A DNA stretch of 64,000 bases from Luteibacter sp. UNCMF331Sha3.1 (GTDB lineage Bacteria; Pseudomonadota; Gammaproteobacteria; Xanthomonadales; Rhodanobacteraceae), in NCBI RefSeq assembly GCF_900109915.1, contig NZ_FOBU01000001.1, positions 368,558 through 432,557 of the forward strand, written 5' to 3'. Of the stretch, positions 8,763 through 18,771 are shown piece after piece. The notes beneath the pieces were generated by a model. That model did no database searches. It worked only from the letters and a program-made list of their open reading frames with translations, and was not told the DNA's origin. Numbering within the stretch: the stretch's first letter is position 1; every line of letters starts with the position of its first letter. A program made the position numbers and the translations under genes.

Positions 8763-9638
8763 ATGTTCAAAGGCGTTCTGCTCGGCTTCGCCTGCTACGC
8801 GGCCTACGCGTGGAGCGATGCGTTCGTGAAATCGCTCGAAGGGTCCCTTCCCGCTTACGAGGCGGTGTTCTTCGGCGCGGTGCTCGCGATGCTGGCGTTT
8901 CCGTTCCTGAAGAAACCGGGCGACCGCTGGAGCGAGATCGTCGTCTCGAAGATGCCGGGCCTGTGGCTGCTGCGCGCCATGGCCGGCGCGATCGGCAACG
9001 TCACGGCCGTGATGGCGTTCACCGCCCTGCCGATGGCGGAAGCCTTCTCGCTGATCTTCCTGTTGCCGATCTTCGTCACGATCCTCTCCGTCGTCTTCCT
9101 CCGCGAGCACGTCGGCTGGCGGCGATGGTCCGCCGTGATCGTCGGATTTCTGGGCGTGCTCGTCGTGTTGCGGCCCGGTTTCCGCCACCTCGGCGTCGGT
9201 CACGTGGCGGCGATCGTCTGCGGCATCACCGGTGCGCTGTCGATCATCGCGCTGCGCATGGCCGGGGCGACCGAGAAGCGCATCACGCTCTACGGCGCGG
9301 GTGTGATCGGCCCGATGATCGCCGGGTTCATCATGATGCTGCCGCACTTCGTCTGGCCCGACGCGCACCAGTGGTTTCTGGTGCTGGGCTACGGCCTGCT
9401 GGCCGCCGCGGGCGCCGTGCTGCTGATGCTCGCCACGCAGCATGCCCCGGCGAATCGCGTGGCGCCGACGCAGTACAGCCAGATGCTCTGGGCCATCCTT
9501 TTCGGCTACCTGCTGTTCCACGACCACCTGGACTGGCCGATGCTCATCGGCATCGTGATGATCCTCGGAGCCGGCCTCTTCACCTTCGTGCGCGAAGAGA
9601 AGAAGACCGACTGGTGGCGCTGGACCAATATCGTCTGA
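8763..9638 (+). CDS. EamA/DMT-family transporter
   Basis: This 291-residue integral membrane protein has about ten hydrophobic segments arranged as two EamA repeats (first ending near LREHVGWRRWSAVIVGFLGVL; second containing RVAPTQYSQMLWAILFGYLLF). Members of the drug/metabolite superfamily export amino acids, nucleobases or other small metabolites at the inner membrane; the substrate cannot be read here. It stands alone, preceded by a REP-like hairpin, and converges with the MFS gene with only 12 bases between stops. Confidence 0.9.
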   Translation: MFKGVLLGFACYAAYAWSDAFVKSLEGSLPAYEAVFFGAVLAMLAFPFLKKPGDRWSEIVVSKMPGLWLLRAMAGAIGNVTAVMAFTALPMAEAFSLIFLLPIFVTILSVVFLREHVGWRRWSAVIVGFLGVLVVLRPGFRHLGVGHVAAIVCGITGALSIIALRMAGATEKRITLYGAGVIGPMIAGFIMMLPHFVWPDAHQWFLVLGYGLLAAAGAVLLMLATQHAPANRVAPTQYSQMLWAILFGYLLFHDHLDWPMLIGIVMILGAGLFTFVREEKKTDWWRWTNIV

Positions 9639-9650
9639 CCGGTCGGCGGC

Positions 9651-10868
9651 TCACGATGCCTTGAGCGAGGCCGCCGCGGCGCGCGGCGCGCCGATGCGGT
9701 GGATGACGGCGGCGAGCACGCCGAGCGAGATGCCGAAACCCACGATGCCGCTCCAGCCGTAGTGCGTCATCAGCCAGCCGCTGATGGTGACGCCGACCGC
9801 GCCGCCCAGGAACGTGGCAGTCATGTACAGGCTGTTGATGCGACCCTGCGCCGTGGGATCGACGGCGAACGCGCGGGTCTGGTTCGACACCAGCCCCGAT
9901 TGCACGCCGATGTCGAGCACGATCACGCCGGTCACCAGCAGCGCCAGCGACGATCCGCCACCGGACAGCACGAGGAACGCGAGGGTGACGATACCGATGC
10001 TCGCGCCGATCACGCGCCGCGTGCCAAGGCGATCGGAAGCGCGTCCACCGAGCGTGGCCGCGAGCGCGCCTGCCGCCCCGATGATGCCGAAGCCCCCGGC
10101 CCACGCGCTGCCGAGATGCCACGGGCCGTTCGCCAGCAGCGCGGCGAGGTTCACCCAGAATGCGTTGAAGCACGCCCACAGCAGCGCCTGCACGATCATG
10201 GACTGACGGATTGCCCGGTGGTCGCGCATCAGCGGCCACAGCGAGGCGAGCAACCGGCCGTACGAGAGGTTCGTGCTGGGCACGCCCTTCGGCAGCAGCC
10301 ATGCTCCGGCGATCCCGACCGGCACCATGAAGGCGGCCTCCACGCCGTAGACCGCGCGCCAGCCCCAGGCATCACCGACCACGCCGCTGATCGTGCGACC
10401 CAGCAGGATCCCGACCATGATGCCGCTCACGACCGTGCCCACAGAGCGCCCGCGCTCGCTGGGTCGCGACATCACGGCTGCGAACGGCACGAGCTGCTGC
10501 GGCACGCAGCTGACGACGCCCAGACCGAACGACGCGGCGATGAGCGCCCCGATGCCGGGGGCGAACGCCGCCGCCAGCGCGAACACGAACGCGGCGACGA
10601 TCTGCCCCAGCACGAGCTTGCGCCGGTCGAAGCGGTCGCCGAGCGGGAGCAGGAAGGCCAACCCGCCCGAGAAACCCAGCAGCGCGACGCCCGCGACCAT
10701 GTCGACCGTGGTCAGGCCCACGCCGAACCCCGCCGCGATCAGCGGCAGGATCGGCTGCGTGCAATAGAGGCAGGTGATCACCGCACCCGCGATGATCGCC
10801 ATCATCAGGATCTTCGCGCGCGATGCGACCTCGGGCACGGGCGGGTGGGACGGTTGGGCGCCTGTCAT
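9651..10868 (-). CDS. MFS transporter, likely drug/small-molecule efflux
   Basis: This 405-residue protein has twelve predicted membrane segments and the MFS motif A variant GDRFDRRK between segments 2 and 3. A motif-C-like GIMVGILLGRTISG in segment 5 is typical of proton-driven exporters. It is divergent from a LysR regulator across 107 bases, a standard arrangement in which the regulator controls the transporter. The ribosome site GAGGATCCCGCC precedes the ATG. Substrate is unknown. Confidence 0.9.
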   Translation of the reverse strand: MTGAQPSHPPVPEVASRAKILMMAIIAGAVITCLYCTQPILPLIAAGFGVGLTTVDMVAGVALLGFSGGLAFLLPLGDRFDRRKLVLGQIVAAFVFALAAAFAPGIGALIAASFGLGVVSCVPQQLVPFAAVMSRPSERGRSVGTVVSGIMVGILLGRTISGVVGDAWGWRAVYGVEAAFMVPVGIAGAWLLPKGVPSTNLSYGRLLASLWPLMRDHRAIRQSMIVQALLWACFNAFWVNLAALLANGPWHLGSAWAGGFGIIGAAGALAATLGGRASDRLGTRRVIGASIGIVTLAFLVLSGGGSSLALLVTGVIVLDIGVQSGLVSNQTRAFAVDPTAQGRINSLYMTATFLGGAVGVTISGWLMTHYGWSGIVGFGISLGVLAAVIHRIGAPRAAAASLKAS

Positions 10869-10931
10869 GGCGGGATCCTCGGAGGCTTCGGACAGGTCGC
10901 CAACCTAGGGGCTTGAAGTGAGGAAGAGAAT

Positions 10932-10947
10932 TACCCACGATTGGGAA
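10932..10947. promoter_or_regulatory. Candidate LysR-type binding dyad in divergent promoter region
   Basis: The dyad CCCA-CGAT-TGGG (10934-10945), flanked by matching T and A, is the clearest symmetry in the 107-base gap between the divergent MFS and LysR genes. Regulators of this family bind such imperfect dyads near their own promoters. It is short and could be chance. Confidence 0.35.
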
Positions 10948-10975
10948 TCATCCTTCCATTTTTTGGGAGAATCCC

Positions 10976-11869
10976 GTGAACCGACTCGAAGCCATGGCGA
11001 TCCTCGTCGCGGTCGTCGATGCCGGCAGCCTGTCCGGCGCCGCGCGGCGACTCGGCATGCCGCTGGCGACGGTGAGCCGCAAGGTCGGCGAACTGGAGTC
11101 GCACCTGCACACCCGCCTGCTTCATCGCACGACCCGACAACTGTCCCTGACCGAGGCGGGCAGCTCGTACGTGGCGTTCTGCCGGCGGGTGCTGGAAGAA
11201 ATCGACGAGGCCGAACGCGCGGCCACCGGCGAATACGCCTCGCCCAAGGGCGAACTGGTGGTGACCGCGCCGGTCGTGTTCGGACGACTCCACGTGGTGC
11301 CCGCGGTGGCGGAGTTCCTGGCCCACTATCCCGAGATCGACGTCAGCCTGATGCTCACCGATCGCGTCGTGCACCTCATGGACGAGAACACGGACGTGGC
11401 CGTGCGCGTGGGCGCGTTGCCCGACAGCGCGCTGGTGGCGGCAGGCGTCGGCACGGTGCGTCGCGTGGTGTGCGCAAGCCCGGGTTACCTGTCCGCCCAC
11501 GGGGTGCCGTCGACGCCACGCGACCTGGCGTCGCACGAATGCATCACGTTCGAGGTGCTCGCCTCCACGCGGGCATGGGTGTTCGCCACGGACGGTGCGG
11601 AGATTTCGGTGCCGGTGCGTTCGCGGCTGGCCGTCAACACGGCGGAGGCGGCCATCGCCGCCGCGCTGCTGGGCGTCGGCGTCATCCGGGTGCTTTCCTA
11701 CCAGGTGGCCGACGCACTGCGCGACGGCACGCTGCGCGTTGTGCTCGAAGACTACGAAGCCGCGCCGCTACCGATCAGCCTCGTGCACAAGGGACAGGCG
11801 CCGCTGCCATTGAAGGTGCGCGCCTTCCTCGATTTCGTGGCGCCGCGCCTGCGCGAGCGATTCGCCTAG
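10976..11869 (+). CDS. LysR-family transcriptional regulator
   Basis: This 297-residue protein has an N-terminal winged helix-turn-helix (MNRLEAMAILVAVVDAGSLS, GAARRLGMPLATVSRKVGEL) and a C-terminal periplasmic-binding-protein-like effector domain from about residue 90 (SPKGELVVTAPVVFGRLHVV). The start is GTG, chosen for the GGGAGA ribosome site six bases before it. It is divergent from the MFS transporter, its most likely target. Its TAG stop shares the CTAG tetramer with the stop of the convergent nucleotidase. Effector unknown. Confidence 0.93.
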   Translation: MNRLEAMAILVAVVDAGSLSGAARRLGMPLATVSRKVGELESHLHTRLLHRTTRQLSLTEAGSSYVAFCRRVLEEIDEAERAATGEYASPKGELVVTAPVVFGRLHVVPAVAEFLAHYPEIDVSLMLTDRVVHLMDENTDVAVRVGALPDSALVAAGVGTVRRVVCASPGYLSAHGVPSTPRDLASHECITFEVLASTRAWVFATDGAEISVPVRSRLAVNTAEAAIAAALLGVGVIRVLSYQVADALRDGTLRVVLEDYEAAPLPISLVHKGQAPLPLKVRAFLDFVAPRLRERFA

Positions 11870-12801
11870 CGGTTGCTGAAACCGTGCGGCACGTGGCCCG
11901 TCGCGACGTGGCGACGCGCGGATTCCACGTTCTTCGGGGAATCGTCGAAGAAGATGTCCGCACCGAACGCGTCGAGAAAGGGCCCCTTGTCGCGGCCGCC
12001 GAGGAACAACGCCTCGTCGATACGGACGCCCCAGCGGCGCAGCGTGAGGATGACGCGTTTGTGCGCCGGTGCGGAGCGCGCGGTGACGAGCGCGGTGCGG
12101 ATCGGCGACGTCTCGGCCGGAAACGCGGCCTGCAGGCGGTGCAGCGCCGCGAGGAATCCGCGGAACGGCCCGCCGGACAGCGGCTCCGCCCAGCGCTGGC
12201 TCTCGTTCGCGTGGAACGCGTCGAGTCCCTGCTCCTGCGAGACGCGTTCGCCCTCGTCGCCGAAGATCACGGCGTCGCCGTCGAACGCGATGCGCAGCTG
12301 CTCGCTGGATCGTTGTGGCGCGGTGGACGGCAGGATCGTCGCCGCCGCGACACCGGCACGCAGCGCGCGACCCACGTCTTCCGCGTTGGCCGAGAGGAAA
12401 AGGTCGGCCTTGAACGGCGCGATGTAATCGGACGTCGGCGCGCCGCTGGTGAAGGCGGCGCGGGAGATGTTGAGACCGTAGTGCTGGATCGCGTTGAAGA
12501 TACGCAGGCCCGTGTCGCCCGAATTGCGCGAGAGCAGGATCACCTCGACCGGCGGCAGGTCGCCGGAGAGCGCGTTCAGGCCGAGCAGTTTCTGCACGAG
12601 CGGAAACGCCACGCCCGGCTGTAGCAGCTCGTCCTCGTGATCGATCTGGAACGCGCGATAGGCGTCGAGCCCGTCGCGCTCGAAGAGCTCGTGGCTGTCG
12701 CCCATGTCGAACAGCGCACGCGACGAAATGGCCACCACGAGGCGATTGTCGCGGACGGAGGCATCGTCGTGGGCGTTGCTGGCGTCGTAGGGAGCGGTCA
12801 T
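11866..12801 (-). CDS. Cytosolic 5'-nucleotidase (NT5C1-like family)
   Basis: This protein of 311 residues matches the bacterial 5'-nucleotidase family related to eukaryotic NT5C1 (Pfam 5-nucleotidase), with segments VVAISSRALFDMGDSHELFE, VEVILLSRNSGDTGLRIFNA, the acidic FDGDAVIFGDEGE and the C-terminal FFDDSPKNVESA, as in HAD-type phosphatases that bind Mg through Asp. It should dephosphorylate nucleoside monophosphates in the cytoplasm. I start at the ATG giving MTAPYDAS; a GTG eight codons upstream is possible, and neither has a strong ribosome site. A REP-like cluster lies between it and nadK. Confidence 0.85.
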   Translation of the reverse strand: MTAPYDASNAHDDASVRDNRLVVAISSRALFDMGDSHELFERDGLDAYRAFQIDHEDELLQPGVAFPLVQKLLGLNALSGDLPPVEVILLSRNSGDTGLRIFNAIQHYGLNISRAAFTSGAPTSDYIAPFKADLFLSANAEDVGRALRAGVAAATILPSTAPQRSSEQLRIAFDGDAVIFGDEGERVSQEQGLDAFHANESQRWAEPLSGGPFRGFLAALHRLQAAFPAETSPIRTALVTARSAPAHKRVILTLRRWGVRIDEALFLGGRDKGPFLDAFGADIFFDDSPKNVESARRHVATGHVPHGFSNR

Positions 12802-12850
12802 GCGGTCATCGTAATCCACCGGCACGGATCGCGCACCGAGGCGAATGCCA

Positions 12851-12962
12851 TCGCCAGCAGGCTGGCTCCCACCAGAGCAGCCCTGTCAGGAGCCAGGCTG
12901 CTGGCGACCTGGTGGGAGTCAGCCTGCTTGCGACCTGGTGGGAGCCAGCCTGCTGGCGAACC
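12851..12962. repeat. Cluster of four REP-like units
   Basis: Four units of the GGTGGGAGCCAGCCTGCTGG family lie head to head and then in tandem: one inverted (12851-12873), then three direct, slightly diverged (12889-12908, 12911-12935, 12937-12962). It fills the gap between nadK and the nucleotidase. Unit sizes and spacers are too irregular for CRISPR. Confidence 0.85.
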
Positions 12963-12975
12963 GGCGGCAGCCGGC

Positions 12976-13746
12976 CTACGGAGCGAACTGCTCGTCGAGA
13001 ATGCGCTGCTGCAGGTTGTGTTCCGGATCGAACAGCAACCGCACGGCATGCCGGCGCGACTGCTTCACCTCGACCGACCGCACGTCGCGCACCTCGTGAA
13101 AATCCGCCGTGGCGCTGATGGGCCGCTTGTTCGGGTCCTTGGTCTCGAACCCGACGCGCGTGGCGTGCGGGAGGATCGCCCCGCGCCAGCGACGCGGGCG
13201 GAACGGGCTGATCGGCGTGAGCGCCAGCACGTTCGCGTCGAGCGGGAGGATGGGCCCATGAGCCGACAGGTTGTACGCGGTGGAACCTGCCGGCGTCGAC
13301 ACGAGGATGCCGTCGCAGACGAGCTCGTCGAGTTTCATCTCGCCGTTGAGGCTAACCCTGAGGTGCGCGGCCTGATTGCTCTGCCGGAGCATCGCGACTT
13401 CGTTGAAGGCCAGCGCGCGGTGTTCCACGCCGTCGCAGCAGACGGAATGCATCTCGAGCGGGTGCAGCACGGCCGGATGCGCCTTCTCGACTCGTTCGGG
13501 GAGGTGATCCATCTCGTGCTGGTTCATGAGGAAACCGAGCCTGCCGAGCTTCATGCCGTAGAACGGCACGCCAAGCGTGCGATGCGCGTGCAGCGTGCGC
13601 AGCATGAAGCCGTCGCCACCCAGCGAGACGATGATATCGGCATCGCCCGGCTCCACGCCGTGGTAACGCTTGTTGAGCGCCGTGCGGGCGCGTTGGGCGA
13701 CTTCGGTTTCGCTGGCGACGAAGGCTAGGCGCATGGGCGGGGGCAT
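12976..13746 (-). CDS. nadK: NAD kinase
   Basis: This cytoplasmic enzyme of 256 residues phosphorylates NAD to NADP with ATP. It shows the NAD-kinase signatures: IIVSLGGDGFMLRTLHAH (GGDGxxL motif), FNEVAMLRQS (NE/D motif), and DGILVSTPAGSTAYNLSAHG. The length is slightly short, as in other Xanthomonadales-type NadK. I use the ATG at 13746; an ATG four codons further in (MRLAFVASETEV) is equally possible. Flanking REP hairpins isolate it transcriptionally from gdhB upstream. Confidence 0.93.
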   Translation of the reverse strand: MPPPMRLAFVASETEVAQRARTALNKRYHGVEPGDADIIVSLGGDGFMLRTLHAHRTLGVPFYGMKLGRLGFLMNQHEMDHLPERVEKAHPAVLHPLEMHSVCCDGVEHRALAFNEVAMLRQSNQAAHLRVSLNGEMKLDELVCDGILVSTPAGSTAYNLSAHGPILPLDANVLALTPISPFRPRRWRGAILPHATRVGFETKDPNKRPISATADFHEVRDVRSVEVKQSRRHAVRLLFDPEHNLQQRILDEQFAP

Positions 13747-13805
13747 CCTGATCCAGCGGGCAGCTTAGTGCCTGAAAGGCGATCACGGATAGTAGCGAGC
13801 ACGTC

Positions 13806-13845
13806 GCGAGGGTGAGAGCCAGCCTGCTGGCTCCCACCCTCGCGA
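13806..13845. repeat. REP-like hairpin between gdhB and nadK
   Basis: A single near-perfect palindrome, CGCGAGGGTGAGAGCCAGC facing GCTGGCTCCCACCCTCGCG, directly follows the stop of the glutamate dehydrogenase gene. It may also stabilise or end that transcript. It belongs to the same family as the other REP-like units. Confidence 0.8.
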
Positions 13846-13851
13846 TCCGGA

Positions 13852-16800
13852 TTACACCGGGATCTGCGCCAGCTGCGCCAGCCGGCGGACCGCGACCGAG
13901 GCGATCGGGTAGTCCGCGTTCTGGGTCAGGATCTCCGCCAGCATCGCACGGGTGTACTTCAGCGTCGGATCGTCGCGCTCCAGCCATGCCTGCACCGGGC
14001 TGACGTCCGTGCGGTCACCCGCGACGGCGAGCACCTGCAGGGCCAGGGCGCGGTGCTGGGCATTGAGCTCGTCCAGCAGCGACCCGCGCGCCTGCGCGTG
14101 CCATGCGCCCTCGACCTGCAGGGCCTCGATCTGGCCACGGAGCCAGTCGAGATCCAGCGCCTCGGCCAGTTCGTAGAACACCGTGGCGACCGTGGCGATG
14201 TCGCGGCCGCTCTGGCGCGAGACCTCCACCATGTCGAGCGCGGAGCGCAGCACCGGCACGCGGGCGAGGCGAACCGCCAGCGCGTTCGGCACGCCGAGCC
14301 CTTCCCACTTCTCCTGGCTCGCGGCGAAGTCGCCACGACCGGTGTTGGTGAGCGCATCCGGCAACGCCTTGCGCAGCGCGGCGACGTCGCTCGCATAGCG
14401 ATCGACGTTGGCGGCGATGTCCAGCGAACCGCCCGGCCGATTGAGCAGCCAGCGCGTGAGGTGGCGCAGCAGCGACCAGATCTGCAGCACCGCGTCGATC
14501 TGCGTGTCTTCGGCGATCTTGCCGTCGAGTGCCTCGATCTCCGCCCACAGGTCGCGCGCATCGAGGATCTCGCGTGCCGCGGTATACGCCTTGGCGATCG
14601 ACGCCGGGCCGTGGCCCGTGTCTTCCTGCATGCGCATCATGAACGTGGCGCCCATGCGGTTGATCGTCGAATTGGTGACCGCGGTGGCGATGATCTCGCG
14701 CTTCAGGCGATGGCGCTGCATGTGCTCGGCGTACTTCTCGTGCAGCGGCACGGGGAAGTAACGCACCAGCTCGCGCGACAGGTACGGATCTTCCGGCACG
14801 TCGGAGTCCAGCAGCTGCTGGAAGAGCCGGATCTTGTCGTACGACAGCAGCACCGACAGCTCGGGACGCGTCATGCCCTGGCCGCGCAGCTTGCGCTCCG
14901 TCAGCTCCGCGGACGTCGGCAGCGATTCTACCTGGCGGTCGAGCAGGCCTTCCGCCTCGAGCGTGCTGATGAAGTGCGCCATCGAACCCAGGCGGCGCAC
15001 CGACTGGTGTTCCATGACCGTAATGGCCTGGTTCTGCCGGTAGTTGTCCCACAGCACCAGGCGACCGACTTCGTCGGTCATCTCGGCCAGCTGCTTGTTG
15101 CGGCCCTCGAACGACAGCTCGCCTCGCTGCACGGCGTCGTTCAGCAGGATCTTGATGTTCACCTCGTGATCGGAGGTGTCCACGCCGGCGGAGTTGTCGA
15201 TGAAGTCGGTGTTGAGCAGCACGCCCGCCTGCGCGGCTTCGATGCGGCCCTTCTGGGTCATGCCCAGGTTGCCGCCCTCGCCCACCACCTTGCAGCGCAG
15301 TTCGTTGCCGTTGACGCGCAGCGCGTTGTTGGCGCGATCGCCGACGTCGGCATGCGTTTCGCTCGTGGCCTTCACGTAGGTGCCGATGCCGCCGTTCCAG
15401 AGCAGGTCCACCGGCGCCTTGAGGATCGCCGAGAGCAGATCGGACGGCGCCATGTGCGTGACTTCGGCGCGGATGCCGAGCACGGCACGCACCTGCGCCG
15501 AGACCGGCACCGACTTGGCGCTACGCGGGTAGACGCCGCCACCGGCGGAGATCAGCGACTTGTCGTAGTCGTCCCACGACGAACGCGGCAGCGCGAACAT
15601 GCGCTCGCGCTCCCTGAACGACGCGGCCGCGTCCGGGTTGGGGTCGAGGAAGATGTGGCGATGGTCGAACGCGGCCAGCAGGCGGATGTGCTCGGAAAGA
15701 AGCATGCCGTTGCCGAACACGTCGCCGGACATGTCGCCGACGCCGACGACGGTGAAGTCTTCGGTCTGGCTGTCGCGACCCAGTGCACGGAAGTGGCGCT
15801 TGACCGACTCCCAGGCACCCTTGGCCGTGATGCCCATGCCCTTGTGGTCGTAACCGTTCGAGCCGCCCGACGCGAACGCGTCGTCGAGCCAGAAGCCATG
15901 CTCCGTCGAGATCGCGTTGGCGATATCGGAGAACGTGGCCGTGCCCTTGTCGGCGGCCACCACCAGGTACGGGTCGTCGTTGTCGTGGCGAACGACGTCA
16001 TGCGGCGGCACCACGGCACCCTCGACGAGGTTGTCGGTGATGTCGAGCAGGCCGTTGATGAACATTCGGTAGCACGCGATGCCCTCGGCCAGCTGCGCGT
16101 CGCGATCGGCACCCGCGGGCGGGCGCTTCACGAAGAAGCCGCCCTTTGAACCGACCGGCACGATGACGGTGTTCTTCACCATCTGCGCCTTCACGAGGCC
16201 CAGCACTTCCGTGCGGAAGTCCTCGCGGCGGTCGGACCAGCGCAGGCCGCCACGCGCCACCGGGCCGAAGCGCAGGTGGATGCCTTCCACGCGCGGCGCA
16301 TACACGAAGATCTCGCGGTACGGCACCGGCTTGGCGAGGTCGGGCACCTTGTGCGAGTCGAACTTGAAGCTGATGTAGGAGCGGTACGCGCCGTCCCAGG
16401 CCTGGAAGAAGCTCGTGCGCAGCGTGGCATGCACCAGCGCGATGAAGCTGCGCAGGATGCGGTCCTCATCGAGGCTCGACACGTTGTCGAGCAGCGCCTC
16501 GATGGCCTCTTCGACGGCCTTGGCCTGCTCTGCGCGCGTGTTGCCGAGCGACGCGACGAGATTGCCGATCAGGCCCGGATGCGCGGCCAGCGTATCGGCG
16601 TCCATGAGTGTATGCATCTCGTGCGAAAGCATGCTTTCGGCACGCTCGCGCTCGGCACCGTCGAGGCTCTCGCGGCGCGGGTCGAAGCGCGCGTTGAACA
16701 GCTCGATAATGAGGCCGGCGATCGCGGGGTAGCGATTGAGGGCATCTTCCATGTACGCCTGCGAGAACGCCACACCGGTCTGCAGCAGGTACTTGCAATA

Positions 16801-18771
16801 GCTGCGCAGCACGGCCACCTGGCGCCAGCCGAGCTTGGCACCGAGCACGAGGCGGTTGAAGCCGTCGTTCTCGGCGTTGCCGCGCCAGATCTGCTCGAAG
16901 GCGTCTTCGAAGATCGTGCCGACCTGCTCCACCTCGAACGCGAGGCGGCCCACCGGTTGCACTTCGAAGTCCTGGATGAACAGCGGACCGTCCGCCAGTT
17001 TCACTTCGTACATGTGCTCGGTGAGCACGCGCAGGCCGAGGTTCTCCAGCTGCGGCAGCACTTCGGAGAGCGCGATGTCCGAACCGGAACGATAGACCTT
17101 GAAACGCAGTTCTTCCGGCCGGTGCGGCGGGTGGTAGAACGACATGCTGATGGCGTCCGGGCCGTCGAGGCCCGCGAGCGCGCGCACGTCGGCCGCGGCG
17201 ACCTGCGGCGCGACCTCGTCGACGTAGCCGGCCGGCAGCGACTTGCCGTAGCGGTTGGCGAGGATGATGCCCTGCTGCTCGCCCGCGCTCTCGATGAGGC
17301 GGTCGCGGAGCTCGTCGTACCAGTTGCGTGCGATCGAGGCGATCTGGGCTTCCATCGACGTGGCGTCGTACACCGGGTGGTCGCCGATGCGCGGGCGCAC
17401 CACCACGTGCAGGCGAACCAGTGCGGCCTCGCCCATCAGCACGGCCGAATCGACGTGCTCGCCGTGGAAGGCTTCGCGGAGCACACCTTCGACGCGCTCG
17501 CGGACGGCGGTATTGAAGCGGTCGCGCGGAATGTAGACCAGGCACGAGAAGAAACGGCCGTAGCTGTCGCGACGGATGAAAAGGCGCGTGCGCGTACGCT
17601 GCGCGAGTTCGAGCAGACCCATCGACAGCGCGAACAGTTCATCCGTGCTGCACTGGAACAGCTCGTCGCGCGGGAGCGTATCGAGGATGTGGCGCAACGC
17701 CTTGCCCGAGTGCGAGTCGCGCTTCAGGCCCGAGCGGGCCATCACGGCCTCGCACTTGTCGCGCACGAGCGGCACGTGCTGCGGATGCGCCATGTACGCG
17801 TTGGACGAGAACAGGCCGAGGAAGCGCTGTTCGGCGACCGGACGTCCCTTGTCGTCGAAACGCAGCACGCCGACGTAGTCCATGTAGCCCGGGCGGTGGA
17901 TCGGCGAGCGGGCGTTGGTCTTGGTCAGGATGATGGCGTCGGTGGACCCCGAACGCGGCAGCTCGCTGGCGACCAGCGTGCGCAGCGAACGCGGGGCCAG
18001 CGAACGCTCGGCGGCGCGCAGGATGCCGAGGCCGGAGCCTTCGACCGTCTTCAGCACTTCGTCGCCCGCATCGGCGGCGACTTCGTATTCGCGATACCCC
18101 ATGAACGTGAAGTGGTCGTCGGCCACCCAGCGGAGGAATTCGGTGGCTTCACGCACTTCTTCCGCCGTATAGGGCAGCGAACGCTTGCCGAGGTCGTCGG
18201 CCACTTCGATCATCTTGCCACGCATGGCGCGCCAGTCGACCACGGCCTCGCGCACATCGGCCAGCGCGGTCTCCACGTGGGCCTTCAGCGCGTCGAGCTC
18301 GGTGTCGTCGATGCGATCGATCTCGAATCGCATGATGGATTCGGTCGTCGCACCCGATCCGATCGATTCCAGCACCCCAGCCGCCGAACGCACCACAGGC
18401 ACCACGGGATGGATGATCGCGTGGATCTCCGCGTGGGCCGCCGCGACCATGGACACGCTGTCCACGAGGAACGGCATGTCGTCGGTGACGACCTCGACGA
18501 CCGCGCGGGTGCCCGAGACCCCCGGGTTGTAAACACGCACCTTCGCTTTGCCGGGGCTGCGCTCGCGGGCGAAGGCCAGCAGGTCGGCGATCAGGGCCGC
18601 CCAGCGCGCGGGCGCGTGCAGCGCGTAGTCCGCCGGGGCGATGCGCTCGAAGAAGGCCTCGATAAAAAAGCGCGCCTCGTTCAGGCGCTCCGCGGGGTAG
18701 TCGATCTTTTTCAGTTCATCGAAGACAACGGCGTGGAACGGGCCGTTTTCGGCAGCGCGAATCGCATTCAT
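13852..18771 (-). CDS. gdhB: NAD-specific glutamate dehydrogenase, large (about 180 kDa) type
   Basis: This 1639-residue enzyme converts glutamate to 2-oxoglutarate and ammonia with NAD. Its length and architecture fit the large bacterial class first described in Streptomyces and Pseudomonas: a long N-terminal regulatory region, then a central catalytic domain near residues 700-1200 with VRWSDRREDFRTEVLGLVKA, KNTVIVPVGSKGGFFVKRP and FTVVGVGDMSGDVFGNGMLL, then a helical C-terminal region. I start at the ATG for MNAIRAAENG; an upstream ATG at 18846 would add an unconvincing extension. No strong ribosome site is visible. Activity in this class is often allosterically controlled, but nothing in the sequence shows the effector. 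Confidence 0.95.
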   Translation of the reverse strand: MNAIRAAENGPFHAVVFDELKKIDYPAERLNEARFFIEAFFERIAPADYALHAPARWAALIADLLAFARERSPGKAKVRVYNPGVSGTRAVVEVVTDDMPFLVDSVSMVAAAHAEIHAIIHPVVPVVRSAAGVLESIGSGATTESIMRFEIDRIDDTELDALKAHVETALADVREAVVDWRAMRGKMIEVADDLGKRSLPYTAEEVREATEFLRWVADDHFTFMGYREYEVAADAGDEVLKTVEGSGLGILRAAERSLAPRSLRTLVASELPRSGSTDAIILTKTNARSPIHRPGYMDYVGVLRFDDKGRPVAEQRFLGLFSSNAYMAHPQHVPLVRDKCEAVMARSGLKRDSHSGKALRHILDTLPRDELFQCSTDELFALSMGLLELAQRTRTRLFIRRDSYGRFFSCLVYIPRDRFNTAVRERVEGVLREAFHGEHVDSAVLMGEAALVRLHVVVRPRIGDHPVYDATSMEAQIASIARNWYDELRDRLIESAGEQQGIILANRYGKSLPAGYVDEVAPQVAAADVRALAGLDGPDAISMSFYHPPHRPEELRFKVYRSGSDIALSEVLPQLENLGLRVLTEHMYEVKLADGPLFIQDFEVQPVGRLAFEVEQVGTIFEDAFEQIWRGNAENDGFNRLVLGAKLGWRQVAVLRSYCKYLLQTGVAFSQAYMEDALNRYPAIAGLIIELFNARFDPRRESLDGAERERAESMLSHEMHTLMDADTLAAHPGLIGNLVASLGNTRAEQAKAVEEAIEALLDNVSSLDEDRILRSFIALVHATLRTSFFQAWDGAYRSYISFKFDSHKVPDLAKPVPYREIFVYAPRVEGIHLRFGPVARGGLRWSDRREDFRTEVLGLVKAQMVKNTVIVPVGSKGGFFVKRPPAGADRDAQLAEGIACYRMFINGLLDITDNLVEGAVVPPHDVVRHDNDDPYLVVAADKGTATFSDIANAISTEHGFWLDDAFASGGSNGYDHKGMGITAKGAWESVKRHFRALGRDSQTEDFTVVGVGDMSGDVFGNGMLLSEHIRLLAAFDHRHIFLDPNPDAAASFRERERMFALPRSSWDDYDKSLISAGGGVYPRSAKSVPVSAQVRAVLGIRAEVTHMAPSDLLSAILKAPVDLLWNGGIGTYVKATSETHADVGDRANNALRVNGNELRCKVVGEGGNLGMTQKGRIEAAQAGVLLNTDFIDNSAGVDTSDHEVNIKILLNDAVQRGELSFEGRNKQLAEMTDEVGRLVLWDNYRQNQAITVMEHQSVRRLGSMAHFISTLEAEGLLDRQVESLPTSAELTERKLRGQGMTRPELSVLLSYDKIRLFQQLLDSDVPEDPYLSRELVRYFPVPLHEKYAEHMQRHRLKREIIATAVTNSTINRMGATFMMRMQEDTGHGPASIAKAYTAAREILDARDLWAEIEALDGKIAEDTQIDAVLQIWSLLRHLTRWLLNRPGGSLDIAANVDRYASDVAALRKALPDALTNTGRGDFAASQEKWEGLGVPNALAVRLARVPVLRSALDMVEVSRQSGRDIATVATVFYELAEALDLDWLRGQIEALQVEGAWHAQARGSLLDELNAQHRALALQVLAVAGDRTDVSPVQAWLERDDPTLKYTRAMLAEILTQNADYPIASVAVRRLAQLAQIPV

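Noticed and set aside
12851-12962. Possible CRISPR or attachment array near nadK
   Set aside because: Repeats are in mixed orientation with irregular short spacers and match the REP family seen elsewhere in the window.
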